DNA from: an uncultured Eubacteriales bacterium
Lineage (GTDB): Bacteria > Bacillota > Clostridia > Christensenellales > CAG-138
Assembly: GCA_900540495.1 (NCBI GenBank)
Contig: UQGA01000011.1
Coordinates: 1 to 63,813, forward strand
DNA length: 63,813 nt
Reading direction: 5' to 3'
The position numbers were made by a program, and so were the translations under genes. The notes beneath the pieces are model-generated. The model was not told the origin of the DNA and searched no databases. It saw only the letters and a program-made list of their open reading frames with translations. This document shows positions 24,832 through 32,256 of the stretch, in pieces (within the stretch, counting starts at the first letter, position 1; each line of letters opens with the position of its first letter).

Positions 24832-25202
24832 AAACCCCGGACGGCTACCGGTTTTCGCTTCAGTTTGCGGCAAACTCACCGGAGTATATCCAGGCAGGTG
24901 AAACGCTGGAAAGCCTAAAGCACAAAAAGAGCGATTTCATTGTGAGGGCCGTCTGCGAATATCTGGAGCGGCATCCCGACATAGAGACCGGTGCGGTCGT
25001 GCGGATCGAAGTTCGGCGGGAATTGTTCCGGCGCGATGAGCTGGAGAAGATCGTGCGGAGCATGATCCAGCAATATGTGTCCAATGCCGGACAGCAAGCT
25101 CCGCCGGCTGAGGTTCAGACCCGGCAAACGCCCGCTGTACCACAGCAGGCTGTTGACTCGGCAGTCAGCAGGATGCTGGACAACCTCGACGAGTTTTTGT
25201 AA
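24828..25202 (+). CDS. parR: ParR-like adaptor of the actin-type partition system
   Basis: A 124-residue protein starting at an ATG that overlaps the parM stop (ATGA). The N-terminal 50 residues (YRFSLQFAANSPEYIQAGET, then KSDFIVRAVCEYLERHP) fit a ribbon-helix-helix DNA-binding domain; the C-terminal tail (about 85-124) is Gln/Pro-rich and ends in SRMLDNLDEFL, a short helix of the kind that contacts ParM filaments. The centromere-like repeats (parC) expected nearby were not obvious; the region before parM or the 25,312-25,600 stretch are candidates. Confidence 0.75.
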   Translation: MKTPDGYRFSLQFAANSPEYIQAGETLESLKHKKSDFIVRAVCEYLERHPDIETGAVVRIEVRRELFRRDELEKIVRSMIQQYVSNAGQQAPPAEVQTRQTPAVPQQAVDSAVSRMLDNLDEFL

Positions 25203-25224
25203 AGCAAATAACGTAACAGCAATA

Positions 25225-25275
25225 GACCGTCCTATGGCATTCCCGTATTGGGAACGCCCGGGACGGTCTTTTTTG
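25225..25275 (+). terminator. Terminator of the partition operon
   Basis: AGACCGTCC (25225-25233) pairs with GGACGGTCT (25261-25269) over an inner TTCCC/GGGAA hairpin; a T-run follows. Confidence 0.8.
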
Positions 25276-25276
25276 C

Positions 25277-25620
25277 ACAATTTTGGATTTGGGGGGTTAA
25301 ATATTGACCTCAAAACCTGCTAATAAGTGAGAGGGACACCCTGTCAAAAGCATTGCGAGCGAACCATGCAGTGCTTTAGCACCTTGAAAACAGCATATTG
25401 CACCCCGGCGTCGGCCTTCAATACCGAGCGGCATTAAATGCGAAATGGCAGGCTTGCTACCTGCCCCGCCAAGATATATGGAAGGAGCACCGTAAACCCG
25501 TCCAGCCATGTATATGGGACGGCCTGTCATAGGAATGACAGGAGCCTGCGAGTACCGCAGCGCTGTGAATCCAATAGCAGCGGAGCGTTGGGGATTATTT
25601 TTAATCAAATACCAAAACTG
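25277..25620. other. Gene-free 340-bp region with integrase arm site and an rRNA-leader-like word
   Basis: No convincing gene. It holds the left copy of a 16-bp inverted repeat (AAAACCTGCTAATAAG, 25312-25327), a GTGC-TTTA-GCAC hairpin (25371-25382) overlapping AGCACCTTGAAAAC (25378-25391), which is identical to a word in the rRNA-type leader at 63764, and hairpins GGCAGG/CCTGCC (about 25452-25470) and CCTGTCA/TGACAGG (about 25525-25545). A regulatory RNA, a partition site or an origin of transfer could sit here. Confidence 0.5.
25312..25327. repeat. Left copy of 16-bp inverted repeat flanking xis-int
   Basis: AAAACCTGCTAATAAG is the exact reverse complement of CTTATTAGCAGGTTTT at 27394-27409. 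Both contain the word ATTAGCA, which recurs at 27418 and 27451. They look like integrase arm-type binding sites on both sides of the recombination genes. Confidence 0.65.
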
Positions 25621-25649
25621 TTGTAGCCGAAAACGCCTCAATGTATAAT
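25621..25649 (+). promoter_or_regulatory. TTGTAA-class promoter, copy 3 (xis-int)
   Basis: TTGTAG (25621-25626), 17-bp spacer, TATAAT (25644-25649). It shares the flank AACTGTTGTA and CCGAAA with the promoter at 6500. Confidence 0.65.
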
Positions 25650-25698
25650 ATTTATAGGTATCATAGACGTTATCGGCCGTGCAAAGAAGGGAGGATAT

Positions 25699-25908
25699 AT
25701 GGGTAGCATTACCGATAGCGAACACCAAGGAGATGCTTCGACCAAGAGAACCTATCGTGTCAACGAGGTCGCTAAAATTCTGGGCGTCAGTAATGCCACG
25801 GCATACAGGCTAATTAAGGAAGGGCATTTCCGAACAGTCCGCATTGGTTCATCGATTAGAGTGTCAAGGCAGTCCTTTGACGAGTGGTTAGATAGTAAAT
25901 CTGACTAG
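25699..25908 (+). CDS. xis: Excisionase (MerR/HTH_17-type)
   Basis: A 69-residue DNA-binding protein with the winged-helix signature of excisionases and helper proteins: YRVNEVAKILGVSNATAYRL, then EGHFRTVRIGSSIRVSRQSFDEWL. Such proteins bend DNA and steer the integrase towards excision. It precedes the integrase by 22 bp and shares its promoter at 25621. The start is the ATG after GGGAGG; the first 15 residues are polar and extra to the domain. Confidence 0.85.
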   Translation: MGSITDSEHQGDASTKRTYRVNEVAKILGVSNATAYRLIKEGHFRTVRIGSSIRVSRQSFDEWLDSKSD

Positions 25909-25930
25909 CAGTCAAGAAAGGACTTAATGT

Positions 25931-27391
25931 ATGGCATCGATTGTTGAACGAAACAACTCTGTTTCAGTTGTTTATTATTATCAGGATGAAGACGGCAACA
26001 AGAAGCAGAAATGGGAAACAGTAAAGAAGGATCAGCTTGACAGGTCTGAAATTGAAGCAGCAACTGGGAAACGTGTAAAGGAAAAGACTCGAACGGCAAA
26101 GCGTGCTGCTGCTGGTTGTCGAAAGGCCGAAGTGGAGTATACACAGAACAAGGGAACCTTCATTATTCCCAAGAAGACTACTGTAAAAGATTTCCTTAGC
26201 GATTTCGTATCGCTTTATGGAGAAAGGAAATGGGGCGTATCTGCTTATGCCACTAACACGCGATTGATTGAAAACTATATCAATCCCGCTATTGGCGACA
26301 TGCAGATGCAGGCTGTAACCACGATCGTCGTAGACCGGTTTTACAAGCAGCTCGAAAGAACAAAGCCGGTAGAGTGCAATGGCCGAAAACCCAGAACCGA
26401 GAAACTGACTCCGGCGAACATTGAAAAGATCCATAAACTGATCCGTTGTGCCTTTGATCAGGCAGTGCGCTGGGAAGTGATCGGCCGCAACCCGTTTTCT
26501 GGGGCGCTCATTCCGAAGCACGTTGCGAAGAAAAGAGCAATGTGGACAATACAGACGATTGTAAAAGCAATGGACGAATGCACTGACGCAAAGCTATACC
26601 TTGCAATGAATCTTGCTTTTGCTTGTTCAATGCGTGAGGGTGAAATACTGGGGCTGCAATGGGACAGAGTGCATATCAGCGACGCCGACATAGCAAATGA
26701 TGACGCGCATCTCTATGTCGATTGCGAACTTGCCCGGGTAAATAAGCAAGCGATGGAGAAGTTGGAGGATAAGGGCATTCTGTTTAAGTTCCCGTCAATA
26801 ATGTCTAACTGCAGGAGTACGGTTCTGGTTCTAAAGGTCCCAAAGACCGAAAGCAGTGTGAGAAAAATATGGATTCCCAAGACGCTGGCTTATATCCTCC
26901 GTGAATGGAAAAAATCACAGGATAACCTGAAGGAAATGCTGGGAGAGGAGTTCATTGACTACAATCTCGTGATCACACTGCCCAATGGACGTCCATGCGA
27001 GGGAAAGTTGATCGAGGAGAGCTTTGTCCGTCTCAAGAAAAGCGCAGGTTTGCCGGATGTAGTCTTTCATTCACTCCGAAAGTCGAGCACAACATACAAA
27101 CTCAAGTTGAACCACGGCGACATCAAGGCTACCCAAGGCGATACGGGGCATGCGCAGGCCGACATGGTTACGGAGGTCTATGCGGAAATACTTGATGAAG
27201 ACCGTAAGGTAAACGCACAGAAGTTTGAGTCCATGTTTTATGCCAACCCCGACTTGCGCGATGTCGCGCCGCCGCAGGAAACGACGCCCGGATTGGATCT
27301 TGCCGGATTGATCGATCAGCTTCAGAAGTCGCCCGAATTGGCCAATGCGCTGGCTAGAATCATCACTTTGCCTAACGCAACAGCAAAATGA
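25931..27391 (+). CDS. int: Tyrosine-type site-specific integrase
   Basis: A 486-residue recombinase that inserts and excises the element. The N-terminal part (1-75) is a probable arm-binding domain, residues 85-180 form a SAM-like core-binding domain, and the catalytic domain has Arg235 (ACSMREGEILGL), His380 and Arg383 (FHSLRKSS), His407 (TGHAQADM) and nucleophile Tyr417 (TEVYAEI), so the full R-H-R-H-Y set is present. A C-terminal extension follows. It reads towards the tRNA-Arg gene 170 bp downstream, with ATTAGCA repeats in between. Length and layout fit integrases of Gram-positive ICEs. Confidence 0.93.
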   Translation: MASIVERNNSVSVVYYYQDEDGNKKQKWETVKKDQLDRSEIEAATGKRVKEKTRTAKRAAAGCRKAEVEYTQNKGTFIIPKKTTVKDFLSDFVSLYGERKWGVSAYATNTRLIENYINPAIGDMQMQAVTTIVVDRFYKQLERTKPVECNGRKPRTEKLTPANIEKIHKLIRCAFDQAVRWEVIGRNPFSGALIPKHVAKKRAMWTIQTIVKAMDECTDAKLYLAMNLAFACSMREGEILGLQWDRVHISDADIANDDAHLYVDCELARVNKQAMEKLEDKGILFKFPSIMSNCRSTVLVLKVPKTESSVRKIWIPKTLAYILREWKKSQDNLKEMLGEEFIDYNLVITLPNGRPCEGKLIEESFVRLKKSAGLPDVVFHSLRKSSTTYKLKLNHGDIKATQGDTGHAQADMVTEVYAEILDEDRKVNAQKFESMFYANPDLRDVAPPQETTPGLDLAGLIDQLQKSPELANALARIITLPNATAK

Positions 27392-27393
27392 TG

Positions 27394-27457
27394 CTTATTA
27401 GCAGGTTTTCAAAATCTATTAGCAAATTGCTCAAAACGGTTCGTTTCCCGATTAGCA
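27394..27457. repeat. Right integrase arm-type repeats
   Basis: Right copy of the 16-bp inverted repeat (CTTATTAGCAGGTTTT, 27394-27409) and two further ATTAGCA words at 27418-27424 and 27451-27457. The three ATTAGCA words are 21 and 33 bp apart, close to two and three helical turns, so they lie on one face of the DNA. They sit between the integrase stop and the tRNA, where arm sites are expected. Confidence 0.6.
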
Positions 27458-27525
27458 GTCTTTTCGGCGAGAGAACTGTGGGCAAGAACAAGATGACAAA
27501 TGGGTGAGCGAAATGTCAAAAAGAA

Positions 27526-27561
27526 AAAACCACCAAATATTCAAGGAAATTCGGTGGTTTT
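27526..27561. terminator. Bidirectional terminator between int and tRNA-Arg
   Basis: AAAACCACC (27526-27534) and GGTGGTTTT (27553-27561) form a perfect nine-pair stem with A- and T-runs on both sides, so it can end the int transcript and the leftward tRNA transcript. The right arm begins at the last base of the tRNA CCA end. Confidence 0.8.
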
Positions 27562-27637
27562 GGCGTCCCCGGCGCGGCTCGAACGCGCGGCCTTTCGCTT
27601 AGGAGGCGAACGCTCTATCCTACTGAGCTACGGAGAC
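27561..27637 (-). tRNA. tRNA-Arg (anticodon CCT), probable attachment site
   Basis: A 77-nt cloverleaf read leftward: acceptor GTCTCCG with CGGGGAC (one G-U), D arm GCTC/GAGC, anticodon loop CTCCTAA on TTCGC/GCGAA, T-loop GTTCGAG, discriminator G and an encoded CCA. Its 3' end faces the integrase, the classical layout for insertion into a tRNA 3' half. The 12-bp block TCGCCTCCTAAG in the anticodon arm is repeated 91 bp away in a partial copy and is one candidate for the att core. Confidence 0.93.
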
Positions 27638-27660
27638 ATGTATTGATTTTCCAAAGTTTC

Positions 27661-27727
27661 AGCCCGTTTGGTTTCCGGTCACCTCCCACTTAGGAGGCGA
27701 GTGCTCTATCCACTGAGCTACGGAGAC
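27661..27727 (-). pseudogene. Partial tRNA-Arg-like copy 2
   Basis: Read leftward from 27727, the first 41 bases match the intact tRNA almost base for base (GTCTCCGTAGCTCAGT, GGATAGAGC, TCGCCTCCTAAG). After the anticodon loop the match stops: no TTCGA T-loop, no 3' acceptor strand and no CCA. The break at the anticodon loop is where a tyrosine recombinase might cross over. Confidence 0.7.
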
Positions 27728-27750
27728 AGATATTCAATTTTTCGGTTTTT

Positions 27751-27818
27751 GTCCCCGTCTGGCGACGGGTCGCTTTCCGCCGTGGGAGGCGACCCGCTAT
27801 TCAACCGCGCTACGGGGC
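27751..27818 (-). pseudogene. Degenerate tRNA-like copy 3
   Basis: Read leftward: acceptor-like GCCCCGT with ACGGGGA (six of seven pairs), GTAGCGCGG in place of GTAGCTCAG, and GTCGCCTCCCACGGC around the anticodon loop. The T-loop is not TTCGA and the D-stem does not pair, so it should not give a working tRNA. Confidence 0.6.
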
Positions 27819-27843
27819 AAATGCGGAAAATATTCAAATTTTG

Positions 27844-27914
27844 CGGGGCTCCGGGATTCGAACGATTCGATTGGGAGGAGGCGAAGACGTTCGATCCTGC
27901 TGCGCTACGGAGGC
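27844..27914 (-). pseudogene. Degenerate tRNA-Arg-like copy 4
   Basis: Read leftward: GCCTCCGTAGCGCAGCAGGA, then TTCGCCTCCT, then GTTCGAATCCCGG and GAGCC. The acceptor nearly pairs and the T-loop word TTCGAAT is kept, but the D-stem and T-stem do not close. It is the first unit behind the promoter at 27945-27974. Confidence 0.6.
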
Positions 27915-27944
27915 GGACACGGGCATCGGCCCGACCGCTCTTGC

Positions 27945-27974
27945 ATTATAGCCGCCGGAGGCGGAACTTGTCAA
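27945..27974 (-). promoter_or_regulatory. Consensus promoter of the tRNA-Arg array
   Basis: On the minus strand TTGACA (27974-27969), 18-bp spacer, TATAAT (27950-27945): both hexamers are perfect. It would transcribe copy 4, 3, 2 and the intact tRNA as one RNA that ends at the terminator at 27526-27561. Confidence 0.85.
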
Positions 27975-28435
27975 GGAGGCGGGGCATGTACGGCGGGATG
28001 CCTCCAGCAGCGCAGGGGGAGGCGGGGCCTTTGCGCGGCGAAGCGTTCCCGCCGCCGGCAGGAGCCCCCGTGGACGCCGCTTCCGGCAGAAACGGCGAGC
28101 TTCTTCTGCCGCCTGCCGGGATGTCCGCCGCTGCCTCCGCTTTCCTTGCGGAGGCTTTCCCGCGGCGACCGTCCGCCGGGAACTCACAAAGCCCCTTTCT
28201 ATGCGCGGGCGGGGCGTTCCGGCGGGGTTTTTGAGCGGCAAAACGTTCCCGCTGCCGGCAGGAGCACGCCAATGGACGAACGCCCCCGCCGGCGGCGCCG
28301 TATCTGCGGCAGGGGCGCGTTTGCCGGGCTTTCGGCAGCCACGTTCAGCAAAGAAAGGCGGCGCAGGGTCGGCCTGCGTCGCCTTCCGGAACGATTTGCC
28401 GGCAAATCGTTCGGCGGCCCTGCACAAAGGCGGCG
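27975..28435. other. Gene-free GC-rich stretch with a 24-bp palindrome
   Basis: No gene is supported; frames here lack ribosome sites and family likeness. Two related blocks containing CGTTCCCGC and GCCGGCAGGAGC occur at about 28044 and 28243. A perfect 24-bp palindrome with half-site GAACGATTTGCC lies at 28389-28412, just after the fucO stop on the leftward strand, and could end the fucO transcript or serve as a binding site. Confidence 0.5.
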
Positions 28436-29581
28436 TTACATCAGCTCGCGGAACAGCGCTTTGAGGTCCTCCACGTTCGTGTCGCGCGGGTTCCCGGGGC
28501 GGCAGGCGTCGGCATAGGCGGACTCGGCCAGGAACTGCAGATCCTCCTCCCGAATGGCGGCGAGCTTGGACGGGATGCCCACATCCTCCGAGAGCTGCCG
28601 CACGGCCTGCACCGCCGCCGCGCGATACGCCTCCTGCGTCATGCCGTCCACGCCCGGCACGCCCATGGCGCGCGCGATCTCGCGGTATTTTTCGCCCGTG
28701 CAATCGGCGTTGTAGGCCATGACGATGGGCAACATCATGGCGCAGGCCACGCCGTGCGGCGTATCGTACACTGCGCCGAGCGTATGCGCCATGGAGTGGG
28801 CGATGCCCAGCCCGACGTTCGAGAAGCCCATGCCTGCGATATACTGGCCGAGCGCCATCCCTTCGCGTCCATCCGGCGTGCCGTCGACCGCCCCGCGCAG
28901 CGACCGGGCGATGATCTCGATCGCCTTGAGATGGAACATGTCCGTCATCTCCCAGGCGGCAAGCGTGATATATCCCTCGATGGCATGCGTCAGCGCGTCC
29001 ATGCCGGTAGAGGCGGTCAGGCCTTTCGGCATGGTCGCCATCATGTCCGGATCGACGACGGCGACGATGGGCATGTCGTGCGGGTCCACGCAGACAAACT
29101 TGCGCCGGCGCTCCACATCGGTAATCACGTAGTTGATCGTTACCTCGGCGGCGGTGCCGGCGGTCGTCGGCACGGCGATGATCGGCTTGCACGGCTGCTT
29201 GGTGGGAGCGACGCCCTCAAGACTGCGCACGTCCGCAAACTCCGGGTTGGCCGCAATGATGCCGATGGCCTTGGCCGTATCCATCGACGAGCCGCCGCCA
29301 ATGGCGATGATATAGTCCGCGCCCGCATCGGCAAACGCTTTTACGCCGTGCTGCACGTTCTCGATGGTCGGGTTTGCCTTGATGTCGGAATACACCTCGT
29401 AGGCAAGGCCCGCTCCGTCCAGCAGATCGGTCACCTTCGTGGAAACACCGAAACGGATCAGATCCGGGTCCGAGCAGACGAGCGCCTTTTGAAACCCGTG
29501 CGCCCTCGCTTCGTTAACGATCTCGCCGATGGCGCCTGCGCCATGATAGGAGGTCTGGTTGAGCATGATGCGATTGGCCAT
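28436..29581 (-). CDS. fucO: Lactaldehyde reductase / propanediol oxidoreductase
   Basis: A 381-residue iron-dependent alcohol dehydrogenase of group III. It follows E. coli FucO closely along the whole length, including MANRIMLNQTSYHGAGAIGE, the NAD loop ADYIIAIGGGSSMDTAKAIG, IPTTAGTAAEVTINYVIT-like text, VDPHDMPIVAVVDPDMM and the metal-binding set with Asp and three His (GMDALTHAIEGYI, GIAHSMAHTLGAVYDTPHG). The enzyme interconverts lactaldehyde and 1,2-propanediol at the end of fucose or rhamnose breakdown. The start has AAAGGAGAG. No sugar-pathway gene lies next to it. Confidence 0.92.
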   Translation of the reverse strand: MANRIMLNQTSYHGAGAIGEIVNEARAHGFQKALVCSDPDLIRFGVSTKVTDLLDGAGLAYEVYSDIKANPTIENVQHGVKAFADAGADYIIAIGGGSSMDTAKAIGIIAANPEFADVRSLEGVAPTKQPCKPIIAVPTTAGTAAEVTINYVITDVERRRKFVCVDPHDMPIVAVVDPDMMATMPKGLTASTGMDALTHAIEGYITLAAWEMTDMFHLKAIEIIARSLRGAVDGTPDGREGMALGQYIAGMGFSNVGLGIAHSMAHTLGAVYDTPHGVACAMMLPIVMAYNADCTGEKYREIARAMGVPGVDGMTQEAYRAAAVQAVRQLSEDVGIPSKLAAIREEDLQFLAESAYADACRPGNPRDTNVEDLKALFRELM

Positions 29582-29781
29582 AACAAACTCTCTCCTTTAT
29601 CTTTTTTTGCCCGCCGCGCCGTAAGCCGCGGCGAATCCGTCCAAAATTACTGTATCCCAAACGGGTCGGCGCGTCAAGCGGATGGACGGCAGAAACGGCC
29701 GGTTTTGGGGAATATATCATCTGCCGGCGGCATCCGCCCGCTTTTACGGGAAAACCGGGTGCGCGCTGCCGTGCAATGTGC

Positions 29782-29787
29782 TATACT
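29782..29787 (+). promoter_or_regulatory. Probable -10 of the yhaM promoter
   Basis: TATACT at 29782-29787 preceded by TGTGC; the -35 region is poor. It lies 30 bp before the yhaM start and its AGGAGGGAGG ribosome site. Confidence 0.45.
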
Positions 29788-29816
29788 GTTGAAGAATCCA
29801 GGAGGGAGGAACCGCC

Positions 29817-30767
29817 ATGTCAAGAATGAGGATGCTGAACACCCTGCCCGCAGGACAGCTCAATTTCGAGGGGTTTTGCCTCGTGCGCTCGTGTCAGGTG
29901 CGCACCAACGTCAAGGGCACGCCCTATCTCGACCTCGTGCTGGCGGACTGCGAGGGCGAGGCCGTGGCCAAGCTGTGGGATTACTCACCGGAGATGGGCG
30001 CCTATGAGAGCGAGGACATCGTCAAGGTGCGCGGCGTGATCACCGTCTGGAAGGATACCGAGCAGCTCAAGATTGACCGCATCCGCCACGCGACCGAAGA
30101 CGATGGCTACGACCTGTCCCTCCTGCTGCCGTGCGCGCCGTTCGACCCCGCATGGCTCTACGACGAACTGTACGCGCTCGCCGGCGGGTTTGAAAACGAG
30201 GATTTGCGCATGCTTGTGCAGTATCTGCTGCGCGAGCACCGCGAGGCGTTGCTGCGCTTCCCCGCCGCGCTCAAGCTGCATCATGCCACGCGGGGCGGGC
30301 TGCTGCACCATAGCTGGACCATCGTGCAACTGGCGCGCGGCGTGTGCGACACCTATCCCCTGTTGGACCGGGAGCTCGTCTATGCCGGCGCCATCCTGCA
30401 CGATATCGGCAAGCTGGCGGAGCTCGAAACCGGCAAGCTCGGCATCGCTTCGGCCTATACCGCGCCGGGACAGTTGCTCGGGCACATCAGCATCGGCGTA
30501 TCGATGATTTCGGAGGCGGGGCAGTTGCTCGGCGTATCGGACGAAACGGTGCTGCTGCTCGAACATATGCTCCTGTCGCACCACGAGAAGCCGGAGTTCG
30601 GCAGCCCCAAGCCGCCCATGTTTCCGGAGGCGGAGGTGCTTTCCGAGCTTGACCTGCTCGACAGCCGCCTGTATGCCATGTTCTCCGCGCTCGACGGGGT
30701 GCAGCCCGGCGCATTTTCCGAGCGCATCTGGTCGCTCGACAACCGGATGCTGTACCGCCGCAAATAG
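29817..30767 (+). CDS. yhaM: 3'-5' exoribonuclease YhaM family
   Basis: A 316-residue protein with an N-terminal OB fold (about 15-85) and an HD phosphohydrolase domain: LHHATRGGLLHHSW (metal His residues), AGAILHDIGKLAEL (the HD pair), GHISIGVSMI and LLSHHEKPEFGSPKPPMFPE. This order is the YhaM type, a ribonuclease that trims RNA from the 3' end and can act on single-stranded DNA. The start follows AGGAGGGAGG. It is followed by the TRIC gene after 30 bp, probably in one unit. Confidence 0.9.
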   Translation: MSRMRMLNTLPAGQLNFEGFCLVRSCQVRTNVKGTPYLDLVLADCEGEAVAKLWDYSPEMGAYESEDIVKVRGVITVWKDTEQLKIDRIRHATEDDGYDLSLLLPCAPFDPAWLYDELYALAGGFENEDLRMLVQYLLREHREALLRFPAALKLHHATRGGLLHHSWTIVQLARGVCDTYPLLDRELVYAGAILHDIGKLAELETGKLGIASAYTAPGQLLGHISIGVSMISEAGQLLGVSDETVLLLEHMLLSHHEKPEFGSPKPPMFPEAEVLSELDLLDSRLYAMFSALDGVQPGAFSERIWSLDNRMLYRRK

Positions 30768-30797
30768 CGCAGTCCTTTTCCCAGGAGGCAGCCTTCC

Positions 30798-31448
30798 ATG
30801 AATGAAATCGAGACCGTCGTCTTTGTGCTGGAGATGGTCGGCGTTGCGGCGTTTGCCGTGTCCGGCGTAATGGTGGCCGTCGCCCGCGAGCTGGACCTGC
30901 TGGGCGCGCTCGTGCTCGGCGCGATTACGAGCGTCGGCGGCGGCGTCATCCGGGATATCCTGCTCGGCGTGCTGCCGCCGGCCATGTTCGTCGATCCGCG
31001 CTATGTCATTGCGGCCGTCGGCGTGTCGCTCGTGACGTTTGTTGTCGCGCTGTGCCTCGGCGACCGGTTTTTGCAGCGGATTGAGCGGCTCGGCCCGCTG
31101 ATCAACGCGCTCGACGCCGTCGGGCTTGGCATCTTCGTCACCGTCGGCGTCGATGCGGCCGTGCGCGCCGGCTATGGCGACAACGCTTTCCTCGCCGTGT
31201 TCGTCGGCACCATGACCGGCGTGGGCGGCGGCATTCTACGCGACCAGCTCGTCGGCCGCGTACCCATGGTGCTGCAAAAGCATGTGTACGTGCTCGCCGC
31301 CATTGCGGGCGCCATCGCCTATTACGTCATGCTCCGGCTGGATCTGCTCCGGCCGGTCGCGCTATGCCTGAGCAGCGCGATCGTGGTCGTCATTCGCCTG
31401 CTCGCCGCGCACTATCGCTGGAATCTGCCGCACATCCGCCGCAGCTGA
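30798..31448 (+). CDS. TRIC-family cation channel (UPF0126)
   Basis: A 216-residue membrane protein with about seven transmembrane helices and an internal repeat. Each half has the glycine signature of prokaryotic TRIC channels: ITSVGGGVIRDILLGVLPP (about 43-60) and MTGVGGGILRDQLVGRVPM (about 134-152). These channels conduct monovalent cations. Family members are also annotated as YadS/YvgT-like. The start follows AGGAGG. It ends the short yhaM unit; a hairpin with a T-run lies 120 bp downstream. Confidence 0.9.
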   Translation: MNEIETVVFVLEMVGVAAFAVSGVMVAVARELDLLGALVLGAITSVGGGVIRDILLGVLPPAMFVDPRYVIAAVGVSLVTFVVALCLGDRFLQRIERLGPLINALDAVGLGIFVTVGVDAAVRAGYGDNAFLAVFVGTMTGVGGGILRDQLVGRVPMVLQKHVYVLAAIAGAIAYYVMLRLDLLRPVALCLSSAIVVVIRLLAAHYRWNLPHIRRS

Positions 31449-31929
31449 GGAGCGCGGCCGCCCGGTTATGCATTGCGACAACGCCCGGCGCTCCGCGCGC
31501 AAATGCAGCCTGCCGGCCCCCGCTTCGGCCCTTTTCTGACAAAAGGCTCCGAAGCCGGCATATGGAAAGGGAGCGGGCGCGCCGGCCCGTTCCCGCTCCT
31601 CCCCGTTTTGTTAAGGCTTTCTTTCTCTGGCGCTGTTCTTTCTTTTTCTATTAAGAAGGGACAGCCTTTTGTAACTCCGCCGATTTGCAAAACGACGCCT
31701 CGCATGGACGGCAACAAACGCCCCGCTTTCCGGCAGCGGCCGCCGATGCCCTCCGCGGTTTGGGAAGCCGCCGATTGAGCGCCGGGGTTGCCCCGCTGCC
31801 GCGCCGGGGGCGACCGCTAACGCCGCCAAAATCGCGCCCGGCAACCCCGCGCCCGGCAACCCCGCGGCCGGGGTCCGCGCAACGGCGCGCTGCCGGCGTT
31901 GTTTGCGCTTTCCTCCCACGGCCGTTTCT
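31449..31929. other. Gene-free stretch with a terminator and short direct repeat
   Basis: No gene is supported. GGAGCGGG (31570-31577) pairs with CCCGCTCC (31592-31599) before CCCGTTTTGTT and probably ends the yhaM-TRIC transcript. A 15-bp word CGCGCCCGGCAACCC occurs twice in a row at about 31834-31863. Confidence 0.5.
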
Positions 31930-32256
31930 TCAGGCCCCGTTTTCATGTTTTTGCATTTTCAGCTCGTTTTCCAGCAACTGTTCCACGCGGTCCGCCAGAT
32001 AGTCCGCCGCGCGAAGTTTGCCCTCCTCAGAGAGCCCCTCGCAGGGAGCGCTCATCTGCACCGTCAGCACGGTGGACGGCGGCTGTTCGGACACGGACAG
32101 CGCAAACCCGCTCCTGTTTCCGTAAACGGTTACTTTGGCGGCGATACAACCGTTTTCCGCTTTGGCATATTCGCTTTCTTCAGAATCCAGGATGTCATAC
32201 AACGCATACAGCACGAGCTGCTTGTTGTACGACAGGAACCGCTGGACCGATTTCAT
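31930..32256 (-). CDS. Hypothetical small protein
   Basis: A 108-residue soluble protein, start at 32256 set by AAGGAGGCGATATC; the longer frame upstream is a GC-rich artefact. It begins KSVQRFLSYNKQLVLYALYD, has a beta-rich middle (AAKVTVYGNRSGFALSV) and a helical C-terminus (AADYLADRVEQLLENELKM) that could be a coiled coil. No motif or neighbours point to a function. It stands alone between two large gene-free stretches. Confidence 0.7.
   Translation of the reverse strand: MKSVQRFLSYNKQLVLYALYDILDSEESEYAKAENGCIAAKVTVYGNRSGFALSVSEQPPSTVLTVQMSAPCEGLSEEGKLRAADYLADRVEQLLENELKMQKHENGA

Noticed and set aside
27661..27727. Second functional tRNA-Arg
   Set aside because: It matches only up to the anticodon loop; T-arm, 3' acceptor strand and CCA are missing.
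27834..29192. Long frame of 452 residues on the minus strand over tRNA copies and fucO
   Set aside because: It is antisense-frame shadow of fucO and GC-rich DNA, Arg/Ala-rich, without ribosome site or family likeness.
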